Positions 1 to 8,459 of a stretch of DNA of 44,356 bases are shown piece by piece. Position 1 is the first letter of the stretch; every line of letters begins with the position of its first letter. The stretch is taken from the NCBI GenBank assembly GCA_028279505.1, contig JANQNP010000056.1:1-44356 (forward strand), given 5' to 3'. The notes below the pieces were generated by a model. It searched no databases. It saw nothing but the letters and a program-made list of their open reading frames with translations, and was not told the origin of the DNA. The DNA is from Dehalococcoidia bacterium. Lineage in GTDB: Bacteria; Chloroflexota; Dehalococcoidia; UBA2979. The translations under genes and the position numbers were made by a program.

Positions 1-980
1 GGAACCGCCGTCGATGCGCTCGATGGAGTTGAGCGCGGGGCCCGAGGAGAAGTCGAGGGTGTCGTCGCCGCTCGTGCCGGCGATCGTGTCGAAGCCTGAC
101 CCGCCGTCGATCGATTCGATTGAGGTCAGGTTGTCGAGGTTCGAGGTGACGCGGATCGTGTCGTTGCCGGAGGAGCCGCGCACCGTGTCGTCGCCGGTCC
201 CGCCGTCGAAGGTGTCGGTGCCCTGGTAGTGGCCGACGACCTCGAAGGTGTCGTCGCCGTCGCCGCCGCTGAGGCTGTCATCGCCGGCGCCGCCACGGAT
301 GGTGTCGTCGGCATCGGTACCGGTGATCGTGTCGTCTCCGGAACCACCGTCGATGCGCTCGATGGAGTTGAGCGTCGGCCCCGAGGAGAAGTCGAGGGTG
401 TCATCGCCGCTGGTCCCAGAGATGGTGTCGAAGCCGGATCCGCCATCGATCTCCTCGATGCTGAGGAGGTTGTCGAGGTTCGAGGTCACGCGGATGGTGT
501 CGTTACCCGACGAGCCGCGGACGGTGTCGTTGCCTGCACCTCCGTCGAAGGTGTCGGTGCCCTGGTAGTGGCCAACGACCTCAAAGGTGTCGTCGCCATC
601 GCCGCCGGCGAGAGTGTCATCGCCGCCTGAGCCTCGGATCGTGTCATCGTTCGCGGTGCCGGTGATCGTGTCGTCACCCGAGCCGCCGTCGAAACGCTCG
701 ACGTTCTCGATCGAGAAGATCGTTGAGAAGTCCAGGACATCGTCGCCGCTGGTGCCAGCGATCGTGTCGAAGCCGTCGCCGCCGTCAATTACCTCGATGC
801 TCCGAAGATTCTCGAGGTTGCTTGTCACTCGGATCGTGTCGTTGCCCGACGAACCCTGGACGGTGTCGTAGCCTTTGAGCCCCTCGTAGATATCCGTGCC
901 CTGGTAGTGCCCGGCTGTCTTGAAGGTGTCGTCGTGCTCGCCTCCTGTCAGCGTTTCGTCGGCGCCGGTGCTGGTCAGCG
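1..980 (-). repeat. 339-bp tandem repeats inside the RTX gene
   Basis: The same blocks recur at exactly 339-bp spacing. The HYQGTD-encoding segment starts at 221, 560 and 899, and the IERIDGGS block lies at 1 and 340 with a diverged copy at 679. The period of 113 codons keeps the reading frame. The two left copies are very similar at the DNA level, while the copy nearest the N-terminal region has diverged. More copies probably lie beyond the left edge. Confidence 0.9.
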
Positions 981-1893
981 TCTCGCCGGGGATGGTTGGT
1001 GCAGGTGGTGGCGGAGGTGCCGGCGGCTCTACAACCTCGGGTGCGGGTTCGATGACCTCCGGCACAAAGTCGACGGCCGGCGTCTGAGGAGGATCGACCG
1101 GTGCCTCGTCATGTGCGGGCGCACCGAGAAGGCCCTCAGGGGGATCAGGCACGGGTCCACCGGGTCCGCTGGCCGATGCGAGCGGGAAGGGATCGTCACG
1201 ATCGAGGTCGAACGCGGGGATCACGCTGTCGAACGGCGTCGCGGCACCAACGGGAGCGCTTGCCGGTGCCGCAGCCGGGCCAGCAGTCGCCGGGCCGACA
1301 GCTCCCAGCTGTAGCGGAGAATCGTCTTCGTCGGCGAGCAGCTCTGGCAGTGCGTCAGCGAGTGCGGGGTTGGTTGCAGCCAGTTCGACGATCTCAGGCG
1401 GGAGGTCGTCAACGAATGTGCTGGCCGGCAGCTCCGGCGGGCTGCCACTCCCAGATCCGTCGAGTAGTTGGACAGCGGTCGGGCCTGCGTCTCCGCCGTC
1501 CCCGGCGTCCGTAGCGGTACTGCCCTCCATCGCGCCTGCTCCGCCGGCGAAGCCGGTGAAGAGGATCAGGCCACCAACCGCGGCGAAGCCGACGGGCTGC
1601 GCCTGCTCGGCAAACTCCTCGCCGAGTAGTCGCACCATCTCGTGCTGCTGTGCGGTGAGTCCGAGCTCCGGCTCGAGCGCGAGCCAGACATGCTCCAGGT
1701 CGAGCGTCTGTTCGGTCGCGTGGCGGCGGAGCGCCTCACGCGCTCGACGCAGTTCTGGCGTAAGTCGGGTCTCGGTCGATCCTCGCAGCGCCTCGATCTG
1801 GAACTTGACCTCGGCGAGGTCGACTTGATCGCCGAGCGATTGGCGATGCAGAGGCGTGTGACGGGGTTCGGATCGATCGAGCGTGTTGGTCAT
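1..1893 (-). CDS. Large RTX-type repeat protein, C-terminus beyond the left edge
   Basis: The minus strand is open without a stop from an ATG at 1893 to base 1, so 631 residues are visible and the protein continues outside. Residues 1-100 are hydrophilic and helical in character. Residues 101-123 form a single hydrophobic, Gly-rich segment. A Pro/Ala-rich linker of about 200 residues follows, and then long 113-residue repeats begin. Each repeat carries several glycine-aspartate nonapeptides of the RTX kind (GGSGDDTITG, GGDGDDTFEV), which in known families bind Ca2+ as parallel beta-rolls. There is no Sec signal peptide, and type I secretion or retention at the surface is usual for such proteins. 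I infer a secreted or surface-anchored Ca2+-binding adhesin or matrix protein. Secretion genes are not in the window. Confidence 0.85.
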   Translation of the reverse strand, partial: MTNTLDRSEPRHTPLHRQSLGDQVDLAEVKFQIEALRGSTETRLTPELRRAREALRRHATEQTLDLEHVWLALEPELGLTAQQHEMVRLLGEEFAEQAQPVGFAAVGGLILFTGFAGGAGAMEGSTATDAGDGGDAGPTAVQLLDGSGSGSPPELPASTFVDDLPPEIVELAATNPALADALPELLADEDDSPLQLGAVGPATAGPAAAPASAPVGAATPFDSVIPAFDLDRDDPFPLASASGPGGPVPDPPEGLLGAPAHDEAPVDPPQTPAVDFVPEVIEPAPEVVEPPAPPPPPAPTIPGETLTSTGADETLTGGEHDDTFKTAGHYQGTDIYEGLKGYDTVQGSSGNDTIRVTSNLENLRSIEVIDGGDGFDTIAGTSGDDVLDFSTIFSIENVERFDGGSGDDTITGTANDDTIRGSGGDDTLAGGDGDDTFEVVGHYQGTDTFDGGAGNDTVRGSSGNDTIRVTSNLDNLLSIEEIDGGSGFDTISGTSGDDTLDFSSGPTLNSIERIDGGSGDDTITGTDADDTIRGGAGDDSLSGGDGDDTFEVVGHYQGTDTFDGGTGDDTVRGSSGNDTIRVTSNLDNLTSIESIDGGSGFDTIAGTSGDDTLDFSSGPALNSIERIDGGS

Positions 1894-1931
1894 CGGCACC
1901 CGGTAGGTTCGACCGCGGGGTGATGCGGTCA

Positions 1932-1968
1932 GGGCTTTCCCTGATCATCGGCTGATCGGGGATTTCCC
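1932..1968. promoter_or_regulatory. Dyad and paired direct repeats upstream of the RTX gene
   Basis: Two copies of GGGAAAkCCC (minus strand) lie at 1959-1968 and 1932-1941, 27 bp apart. Between them is an inverted repeat, CCCTGATCA at 1939-1947 and TGATCGGGG at 1953-1961. The site is about 40-75 bp before the RTX start. This arrangement looks like a regulator-binding region or a 5' leader hairpin. No clear -10/-35 pair was identified. Confidence 0.4.
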
Positions 1969-2066
1969 TTGACGCACAGGAGTCGCCCAGATCGCCCATC
2001 AGCGCTTGGCGGATCCGATGTGGGAATGGGCGTAGCGGTAGGCAGTACCGTCGATTCGTGGCGCGT

Positions 2067-4082
2067 TTAAGCGGCTGTGGTGTCGATTGCCGACAGCAGC
2101 GCTCTCCGCACGAGGGCGAACTCCGCGGTCAACGCGTCGGCGGCAGAACGTGCAGCGATTAGATCCTGCGCGTCGACGGTACGGCTGAGCCAGGCGGCCC
2201 GACGCTCCAGGCGACGTGCACCAAGTAGACGGCAGCTAGTGGTGATGCTGCGGACGATCGGGTCGAGCTGCGCAGCGCTCAGTGCGAGCGCGGCATCACG
2301 CGCCTCCAGTAGCTGGCGGGGCGTCGCGTCGAGGAAAGCGCCGACCAGCTCCTCGGTGAGGCGGTCAGTGCCGTCGGGATCGAGTTCGCGGAGACGCGCC
2401 AGCGCATCCTCGTCCATCACCGGGTCGTCGATCACCGGCAGGTCGGACCCCTCATCGCGTTCGACCTTCACACCCACTGCCGCGAGGCCCCGCGGCAGCG
2501 TCGTGAGCTCGAGCGGTTTCTCAAGCACGCCGTTGAAGCCGGTGTTCAGCGCCTCGATGCGCGTCGTACGGCGGGTGTCAGAGGTGACCGCGATGATCGG
2601 CAGGTCGCGGTGGGCGTCGGTTCGCTCGCGAATCGCGTTCGCAGTGGCGAAACCGTCCAGGACCGGCATGTGCAGCTCGGTCAACATCACGTCGAACTCG
2701 TCGCCGGTTGCATCGAGGAGTTCGATCGCTTCGGCGCCGTGACTCGCTGTCGTGACCTGGTGGCCGAGCTGCCGCAGGAGGTGGCTGCCGACCTGCGCCT
2801 GCACCCGACTGTCATCGACCAGCAGGATGTGGAGGGCGCGGCCATCTTCCGAGGGTGCCGGGGCCTGCGCGACCAGCTCCGTCAGCGTCGCTCGCGCGAG
2901 CGGGAGCTCCACCCGCAGCGTCGTACCAACGTTGACACGGCTCTCGACCGTGAGGTTCCCACCCATCGCCCGCGCCAGGAGGCGTGCGATCGGCAGCTCG
3001 AGGCCAGTCCCACCAGAGCGGATCGACCACATCGCCGCCGGCGACTCGAGGCCATCGAAGATCCGGCTGAGTGCATCAGGGCTCAGGCCGCGTCCGTGGT
3101 CCTCGATAGTGATCACCATTGAGGACTCGTCAGCATCTCGCCCCGCCTCATCGACATTCACCAACACCTCGCCACCAGCGTTGGTCCCCAGGGCGACTGC
3201 GATGAGCAGGTCGAGCATCTGCTGAACCTGTTCGCGATCCCCACTGAAGTGCTCTGACAGCTCGAGCGGATAGCGAGCACTCAGCGAGGTGCCGTCGCGC
3301 TCTGCTTGCACCTGGTGCTCGTCAACGATGGCGTCGACTACCTCTCGAAGCGAGAACGGCTCGGGAGCGGTCTCGAACCGCTCCGCGTCGAGTTCCATGT
3401 AGTCGATGAGGTGGTGCACGAACTTGAGGAGCTGGTGGCCGCTACCGGTGACGATCTCGTTCCACATGCGCTGCTGCTCGGTCAATGACGTGGTTCCAAG
3501 CAACTCGCTCACGCCGAGCATCCCGTTGAGCTGACCGCGCAGCTTGTGGTTGATCGTCGCGAGCGCACGGGACCGCATCTGAGCAAGACGTTCGGCCCGT
3601 TCAGCCTCACGAGTTGCCTCGGTGTGATCCGTGACGACGACCAGCGCCTCGATGACCTGGGCGTCGTCGTTCCGCAGGGGAGTGCAGGCAATCCCGAGGA
3701 CCATCTCATCGACTTCGATAGCTGCCCTGGCGCTGTCGCCGCGCAGCGAAGTGCGCACGGCTTCGAGCCACTCGGGCCAGGCCGCAAGTAGGTCATGCAC
3801 CTCGTTGCCGACGGTGCTTCGCATCGAGAGGTCCGTGCCAGGGATCGCAGAGCCTGCGAACCAGGACACGCTCCCCTTGCTGCCGACGGCGAAGATCGAG
3901 ATCCCGGGCGCGGCTAGCCCCTGATGCAGGCGTCGCTTGATCTCGCTGAGTTCCCGGCTCGTGTTCCTGAATCGACGATCGCGAGCACGAACCACCAGCA
4001 CCGCGACGGTGATCACCGCGAACACGAACAGACCTAGTGCGCCGGGAAGGATCAGGATGGGCCGAGTCCTCTCGTTCGACAT
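2067..4082 (-). CDS. Hybrid histidine kinase with degenerate phosphorelay residues
   Basis: This is a membrane-bound sensor kinase of 671 residues from the ATG at 4082, chosen because AGGGA lies about 10 nt upstream; a TTG at 4148 would add 22 residues. The domains are one TM segment (about 13-32), a PAS-like region (60-155), HisKA with His179 in NHKLRGQLNG, HATPase (about 245-395), a receiver (418-535) and an HPt-like tail (555-671). The G1 box (DHGRGL, 328-333) and G2 box (GGTGLEL) are present. The N-box asparagine is replaced (Ala295 by alignment), the acidic residue after the H-box His is Lys180, the receiver phospho-Asp is Glu469 (LTELHMP), and the HPt His is Arg611 (VRSITTS). Receiver residues Asp423/Asp424, Thr500 and Lys522 are kept. 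It is probably a signalling or scaffold protein rather than a working phosphorelay. It lies 174 bp upstream of the RTX gene on the same strand. Confidence 0.85.
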   Translation of the reverse strand: MSNERTRPILILPGALGLFVFAVITVAVLVVRARDRRFRNTSRELSEIKRRLHQGLAAPGISIFAVGSKGSVSWFAGSAIPGTDLSMRSTVGNEVHDLLAAWPEWLEAVRTSLRGDSARAAIEVDEMVLGIACTPLRNDDAQVIEALVVVTDHTEATREAERAERLAQMRSRALATINHKLRGQLNGMLGVSELLGTTSLTEQQRMWNEIVTGSGHQLLKFVHHLIDYMELDAERFETAPEPFSLREVVDAIVDEHQVQAERDGTSLSARYPLELSEHFSGDREQVQQMLDLLIAVALGTNAGGEVLVNVDEAGRDADESSMVITIEDHGRGLSPDALSRIFDGLESPAAMWSIRSGGTGLELPIARLLARAMGGNLTVESRVNVGTTLRVELPLARATLTELVAQAPAPSEDGRALHILLVDDSRVQAQVGSHLLRQLGHQVTTASHGAEAIELLDATGDEFDVMLTELHMPVLDGFATANAIRERTDAHRDLPIIAVTSDTRRTTRIEALNTGFNGVLEKPLELTTLPRGLAAVGVKVERDEGSDLPVIDDPVMDEDALARLRELDPDGTDRLTEELVGAFLDATPRQLLEARDAALALSAAQLDPIVRSITTSCRLLGARRLERRAAWLSRTVDAQDLIAARSAADALTAEFALVRRALLSAIDTTAA

Positions 4083-4357
4083 AATCGTCGGTTCCCTGCG
4101 ATCCCCCGTCAGGTAGGGCGCTCGGGGTTTCCCCTCGGTCGCTGACAAACGGCTTCGTCACGACGCAGGCGACCGAGTTCTGTGGCGAACCCGCCATTGC
4201 GCGGTACGATGCGCCGCAAGCGAAAGGCGTCGGCAATGGCCGATCACGTCCCCAGGTAGACCCGAGGTCCACCACCTCCTCTGTTTCGACCCACCCGTCG
4301 AGTTCGTTGCGAACTCGCTGACGGGCGCTGACATGCGCCCGATCGTCGGAGACAGAG

Positions 4358-5635
4358 ATGTCATTTCGCTTTCGTTTGTCCCCAATTCCTCGCGCGCACG
4401 GCGTGTCCGATCGCGTCGTGCGACTCAGCCTGTTCGGTCGGTTCACCGACGAGCTGTTCTCAGGCCTGTTCGACGTGCTGATGCCAAGCATGCGCGCGTC
4501 GTTGGGCTTCACCTACACCCAGATCGGAGTGCTCCACCTCGTCCTGAGCTACGTCGCCGCCGTCGTCGAGCCGATTCATGGGCTGCTGATCGACGTATGG
4601 CAACGCCATCGCCTGCTGGCGTGGGGTGCCGCCGGCACCGGCATCTCAGTGGTGGTGATGGGCATCGCGCCCAACTACTTCGTGCTACTTGCCGGGTTCG
4701 CGATCTACGGCCTCGCCTCCGGTCCGCTCGCCCATACGGCTGACGTCGTCCTCGTCGAAGCGCATCCCGAGGCTCCCGGTCGCATCTACGCACGGGCTAC
4801 GCTGCTCGACACCATCGGCGCGTTGTCCGGCCCGGTCCTGGTCACCGCCGGCATCTGGGCGGGTATCGATTGGCGCTGGATCATCGCCGGCGTCGGCCTG
4901 TGGGGCCCGCTGTATGCGGTGATGTTCCTGCGCACTCGCTTCCCCCCGCCCCCCGGCGCTGGTGCAACCCGCGAGGGCGCTCCGCCGTCCGAATCGTCCG
5001 CAGCCGAGGAACCGTCCGAGGGGGTGTCGCTCCTCAAGGCGTTCCGCCGGAACCTGAAGGCTGCGTTGTCCAGCCGGACGGCATTGATCTGGCTGCTGTT
5101 CCTCTTTGCCCACGACGTGCTGGATTCCCCGCTACCACTACGCACCGTCTGGCTCGTCGATGAGGTGGGGATGAGCCAGAGCATGGTCGGTGTCTACACC
5201 GCGTTTGAGCTGACTGCATCGTTGGCGGCGGTCGCGTACCTCGATCGCTGGCTACGCCGATCGACGCCGCGTTCGATCCTGGGTGTCGCGGTAACTGGCC
5301 TGCTCGTGCTGTATCCGGCGTGGTTCGCTGTCCCGGGAATCGTGGCGAAGTTCGCGATTGGACTGCCGCTCCAGGTGCTCCTCGCCGTGCTGTGGCCGGT
5401 GGCGCAGGGTGAGCTGCTTTCGAGCGTGCCCGGCCGCGCCGGCGCGCTTACGGCGCTTCGCTCGCTGTTCGGCTTCGTTCCGCTGACCGTCCTCGTCGGG
5501 TTGATCGCGGAGTCCCAGGGGCTCACCACGGCGATGCTGGCGTTCCACCTCGCAGGCCTTGCCGTGATGGCGTTCGCCGTGCTCCGCCTCCCTCGAGGGG
5601 TGCGAGCTGTCTCGTCGGCGGATGCCGTGGAGTGA
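4358..5635 (+). CDS. MFS transporter
   Basis: The 425-residue protein has about 12 hydrophobic segments in two halves. They are separated by a charged loop rich in Pro, Glu and Ser (about residues 200-225), which is the usual layout of the major facilitator superfamily. The inner-membrane location is clear, but the substrate cannot be told from sequence. The ATG at 4358 has GGAG seven bases upstream. The gene is divergent from the hybrid kinase across a 275-bp intergenic region that must carry both promoters. The short cytosolic loops with Arg/Asp pairs after TM2 (LLIDVWQRHR) resemble the MFS signature loop in weak form. Confidence 0.8.
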   Translation: MSFRFRLSPIPRAHGVSDRVVRLSLFGRFTDELFSGLFDVLMPSMRASLGFTYTQIGVLHLVLSYVAAVVEPIHGLLIDVWQRHRLLAWGAAGTGISVVVMGIAPNYFVLLAGFAIYGLASGPLAHTADVVLVEAHPEAPGRIYARATLLDTIGALSGPVLVTAGIWAGIDWRWIIAGVGLWGPLYAVMFLRTRFPPPPGAGATREGAPPSESSAAEEPSEGVSLLKAFRRNLKAALSSRTALIWLLFLFAHDVLDSPLPLRTVWLVDEVGMSQSMVGVYTAFELTASLAAVAYLDRWLRRSTPRSILGVAVTGLLVLYPAWFAVPGIVAKFAIGLPLQVLLAVLWPVAQGELLSSVPGRAGALTALRSLFGFVPLTVLVGLIAESQGLTTAMLAFHLAGLAVMAFAVLRLPRGVRAVSSADAVE

Positions 5636-5694
5636 CCTACGACGCTCGGCCAAGGAGCACCGTCCGGTCTCCCCCCGGATGGGGTTCGCCTACT

Positions 5695-7584
5695 CTACGG
5701 ACCGTCCCGGAGCAGCTGCGTCACTTCGATCTCGAGGCGGACGGGCTCGCCGAGTGCGCGCTCGAGGGCGGCCCGCAGCGCCTCGGAGTGCTCGGGGAGC
5801 ATCGCCTGTTCGGCAAGCAGGCGAGCGCGGACCGTCAGCGGCTCACCGCCGACGTCGTTCGTGACTTCCAGCGAGGCCAACTCGAGGCCGCCGATGGTGG
5901 TCGCGACCTGCGTGATCGCTTGCTCGGCGTCAGCCGCGCGAGCGTCGCCCTCGAGGGCGCGCGCGCTCAGGACTCCAATGGGGATCGCGACAATCAGCAG
6001 TAGTGCGAACAGGCCGGCGACCCCGCGTCCGAACACCCCGAATCGGTCCGCACGGTCAGCGTCCGGCCGGAAGCCGAGCCAGAGGAATGTCAACGCGGAG
6101 GCAGCGGCGATGGCGACGAGGTTGGTCCCAAAGAGGAGTCCGGCGCCGGCTGCATCCTGCCACTCGGTGAGGACGATGCCGACCGACACGCTCGCCAGTG
6201 GGGGCACCAGCGCGGCGGCGACGGCGACACCCGGGAGTGCCGCCGAGAGCCCAGGTCTGGAGAGCGTGTAGGCAGCGGCGACTCCGGACCCGAGCGCCAC
6301 CAGCAGGTCGAGGAGGCCTGGCTCGGTCCGCGCGGTGAACTCGCTGGTTGGCTCAGTCCCCGGCAGCGCGTAGGCGACCACTACCGCGACCCCGATCGCG
6401 GCTGCGGTGCCGGACAGCACTGAGCCGATCGAAAGGCGGAGCAGCTTAGCGTCACCCTGCACGACGCCAAGTGCCGAGCCAGCGATCGGCGACATCAACG
6501 GCGCGATCAGCATCGCGCCGATCACGACGGCCGCCGAGTCGAGGAGCAGTCCCAACGTCGCTACCGCCGCGGCCAGCGCCATGAGCACGTAGTAGTCGAC
6601 GTTTGCTCGCGCGGCTCGGCGGAGCTGCATGTAGGTGGCGATCTTTTCTTCTTCGGTCTGCTTCGGCAGTCGCTGATAGACCGGATTCCACATGCGATGG
6701 AACCAGGTCAACGGTCGAGCCTCGGGCCGGTTCACGATCAGCACGGGAGTGGGAGCTGGCTGGAGCAGTCGCTGCGGCAAGCGGGTGCGGCTGAGTGAGC
6801 GAATCACGCCCTCCCGGGGCGCCGCGACGATCGCGAGGTCCGCCGGTTCTTCGGCGAGCAACTCGAGGACGGCACCCTCGCGAGAACGGGCGGCGCGCGC
6901 GACTACCACGGTCCGGATGCCGTTGCGGCTCTCTGGCGGATCGACCGAGAACGTCTCACTCGCTTCGGCGATCTCGGCGTCCGTGGCGTTCGGCGCGAGC
7001 ACCTCGAGCATTCGCAGCTCCCCGCCGCCCGTCACCGCGAGCAGCGCGGTTGCTGTCTCGATCGCGGCTCCCGTGGCCCGTTCACCGCTCCCGGCTACGA
7101 GGATCGACGGCGTTCCGCTTGGCTCGAAGCGGCCGCGCAGCAACAGCGCCGTGCAGGGCGGTTGGGCGAAGAGCTGGGCGAACGCGGCGCGTTCGGCGCC
7201 CGGGATCGTGACCTCGTCGGATTCCCAGTGGAGCACCAGCGTGCTCGCCTCCAGCTCGCGCGCGGTGTCTTCGATCGCGCCGACGACGCTCTGACCGAGC
7301 CGGGCGACGACCTCGATCGAGATGCCGTCGAAGTCGAGTTCGCTCACGATCTCGTTGAGCCAGTCTGGGACCCGGTCGGGGCGCCCGACCATGTCGTAGC
7401 GAAGCTGACGCACCGTGAGGAACGTGATGGCTCCACCGCTGGCTGTTGCAAGCAAAGCCGCGATCGGCGCCGTCCGGCGGACCGCCGCAGCTGATCCGAC
7501 GGGCACAAGCACGACCGCGGAGGCGTTCGCGCCGTCCTCCGTTGGTTTGCCGGGTGCCTCGTCGGTGTTGGGAGTGGTGGTCAT
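5695..7584 (-). CDS. DUF389 (TIGR00341-like) membrane protein with UspA-like N-terminal half
   Basis: The 629-residue protein has two parts. Residues 1 to about 290 look like two successive UspA-type alpha/beta domains: the first opens with VVLVPVGSAAAV, the second with SILVAGSGERATG, and the last strand reads TPVLIVNRPE. From about residue 330 there is a hydrophobic domain with the hallmarks of DUF389, including VIGAMLIAPLMSPIAG and four to six more membrane segments. A soluble tail of about 80 residues follows. DUF389 proteins have no settled function and UspA domains often bind nucleotide, so I infer a nucleotide- or stress-responsive membrane protein. The ATG start lacks a strong Shine-Dalgarno. 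It is convergent with the MFS gene, with about 60 bp between the stops. Confidence 0.75.
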   Translation of the reverse strand: MTTTPNTDEAPGKPTEDGANASAVVLVPVGSAAAVRRTAPIAALLATASGGAITFLTVRQLRYDMVGRPDRVPDWLNEIVSELDFDGISIEVVARLGQSVVGAIEDTARELEASTLVLHWESDEVTIPGAERAAFAQLFAQPPCTALLLRGRFEPSGTPSILVAGSGERATGAAIETATALLAVTGGGELRMLEVLAPNATDAEIAEASETFSVDPPESRNGIRTVVVARAARSREGAVLELLAEEPADLAIVAAPREGVIRSLSRTRLPQRLLQPAPTPVLIVNRPEARPLTWFHRMWNPVYQRLPKQTEEEKIATYMQLRRAARANVDYYVLMALAAAVATLGLLLDSAAVVIGAMLIAPLMSPIAGSALGVVQGDAKLLRLSIGSVLSGTAAAIGVAVVVAYALPGTEPTSEFTARTEPGLLDLLVALGSGVAAAYTLSRPGLSAALPGVAVAAALVPPLASVSVGIVLTEWQDAAGAGLLFGTNLVAIAAASALTFLWLGFRPDADRADRFGVFGRGVAGLFALLLIVAIPIGVLSARALEGDARAADAEQAITQVATTIGGLELASLEVTNDVGGEPLTVRARLLAEQAMLPEHSEALRAALERALGEPVRLEIEVTQLLRDGP

Positions 7585-7741
7585 GCGGTGCAGTGTGGCC
7601 GCTACAGATCTTCAGCGGTAGACGCTGGGCTTCCCCACAGGGCCCGCATGCTGGTGAACCGCACGTGACCTCGAGGATCGCGCAGGCCTGGCGCCGGGTC
7701 GTCGTGACGGTTGCTAGGGTGAGGCTGACGACGGAGGCGCG

Positions 7742-8056
7742 GTGGATCCGATCCTGCTCGGCGTGATCTGCGGCAGCGTCTTCGCCGCGTTCGAAGGCGT
7801 GTTGGTCCTACTCGGCCGCTGGCCTCGACCGTACGAGGCATTCAGCGTCTTGATCGCCGCAGCCGCGAATCGGTTTGCGACCGGCCTCGTGATCCCCAAC
7901 GCTGACATCGGATTGACTCTCTGGGCTAGCGGCCTCGTGCTCGGGCTGTTGCTGGCGATACCGATTGCGGTGGTTTCCCGCCGAACAGTGGGACCGCTTG
8001 GGATGGGCGCGGTCGGCGGGATCACGATCGCGGCACTCGCGGAGTTGGCGAACTGA
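7742..8056 (+). CDS. Small membrane protein, unknown
   Basis: This is a 104-residue protein from a GTG start with GGAGG at 7733-7737. It has about three hydrophobic segments (around 4-22, 35-50 and 56-78, with a further weakly hydrophobic C-terminus) and a short RRT loop. I do not recognise a family. It precedes the LapA-like gene by 24 bp on the same strand and probably shares its transcript. Confidence 0.65.
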   Translation: MDPILLGVICGSVFAAFEGVLVLLGRWPRPYEAFSVLIAAAANRFATGLVIPNADIGLTLWASGLVLGLLLAIPIAVVSRRTVGPLGMGAVGGITIAALAELAN

Positions 8057-8080
8057 CGACTCGGTGCTGGGAGGTAGTGG

Positions 8081-8341
8081 ATGGGGTCACGCTCAACGAT
8101 GGAGACGATTCGGCTCCTCGGCATGCTTGGGTTGGTCGGTCTCGTCATCGTCTTCACACTGCAGAACACCGAGACGATTGGCGTCGACCTCCTGTTCTGG
8201 GAGCTTGATGCGTCAGGGGCGATCTTCGTCTTCCTGAACTTCGCCGTTGGTGTCGTCGTCGGTTGGCTGCTTCGCGGACGAAACCGCTCAGTCCTGGGCT
8301 TCGCCACCGAAGAAGACGACTGCCAACCGCTGAGCGAGTGA
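8081..8341 (+). CDS. LapA-like (DUF1049) small membrane protein
   Basis: The 86-residue protein has two TM segments. The first ends in the FTLQNTE motif and the second is followed by a short Arg-rich cytosolic turn (WLLRGRNR). This is the pattern of the lipopolysaccharide assembly protein A / DUF1049 family. In Gram-negative bacteria LapA takes part in LPS assembly control, but the fold is also widespread in bacteria without LPS, where its role is unknown. The start at 8081 has GGGAGG at 8069-8074. An internal ATG at 8099 is possible. Confidence 0.75.
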   Translation: MGSRSTMETIRLLGMLGLVGLVIVFTLQNTETIGVDLLFWELDASGAIFVFLNFAVGVVVGWLLRGRNRSVLGFATEEDDCQPLSE

Positions 8342-8459
8342 CGGTCAGTCCGACGTGGCAGATCGTCGAATGCCGAGCCGAGTCATCAGATCGTTGTGCG
8401 GCTCTCGCTTGTTCTGATCGGGAACCGCGGCGCACGATGGCGTCGAAGTGGAGGCGCGC

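Noticed and set aside
229..871. Plus-strand frames opposite the RTX gene
   Set aside because: They mirror the repeats and carry no motif. The minus frame is open over 631 codons with clear RTX motifs.
1..980. Regular repeats as a CRISPR array
   Set aside because: The period is 339 bp and a multiple of three, the whole unit is coding, and there are no spacers.
1035..1070. A GGTTCGA-like element as part of a tRNA
   Set aside because: No acceptor or anticodon stems around it, and it lies inside the RTX coding frame.
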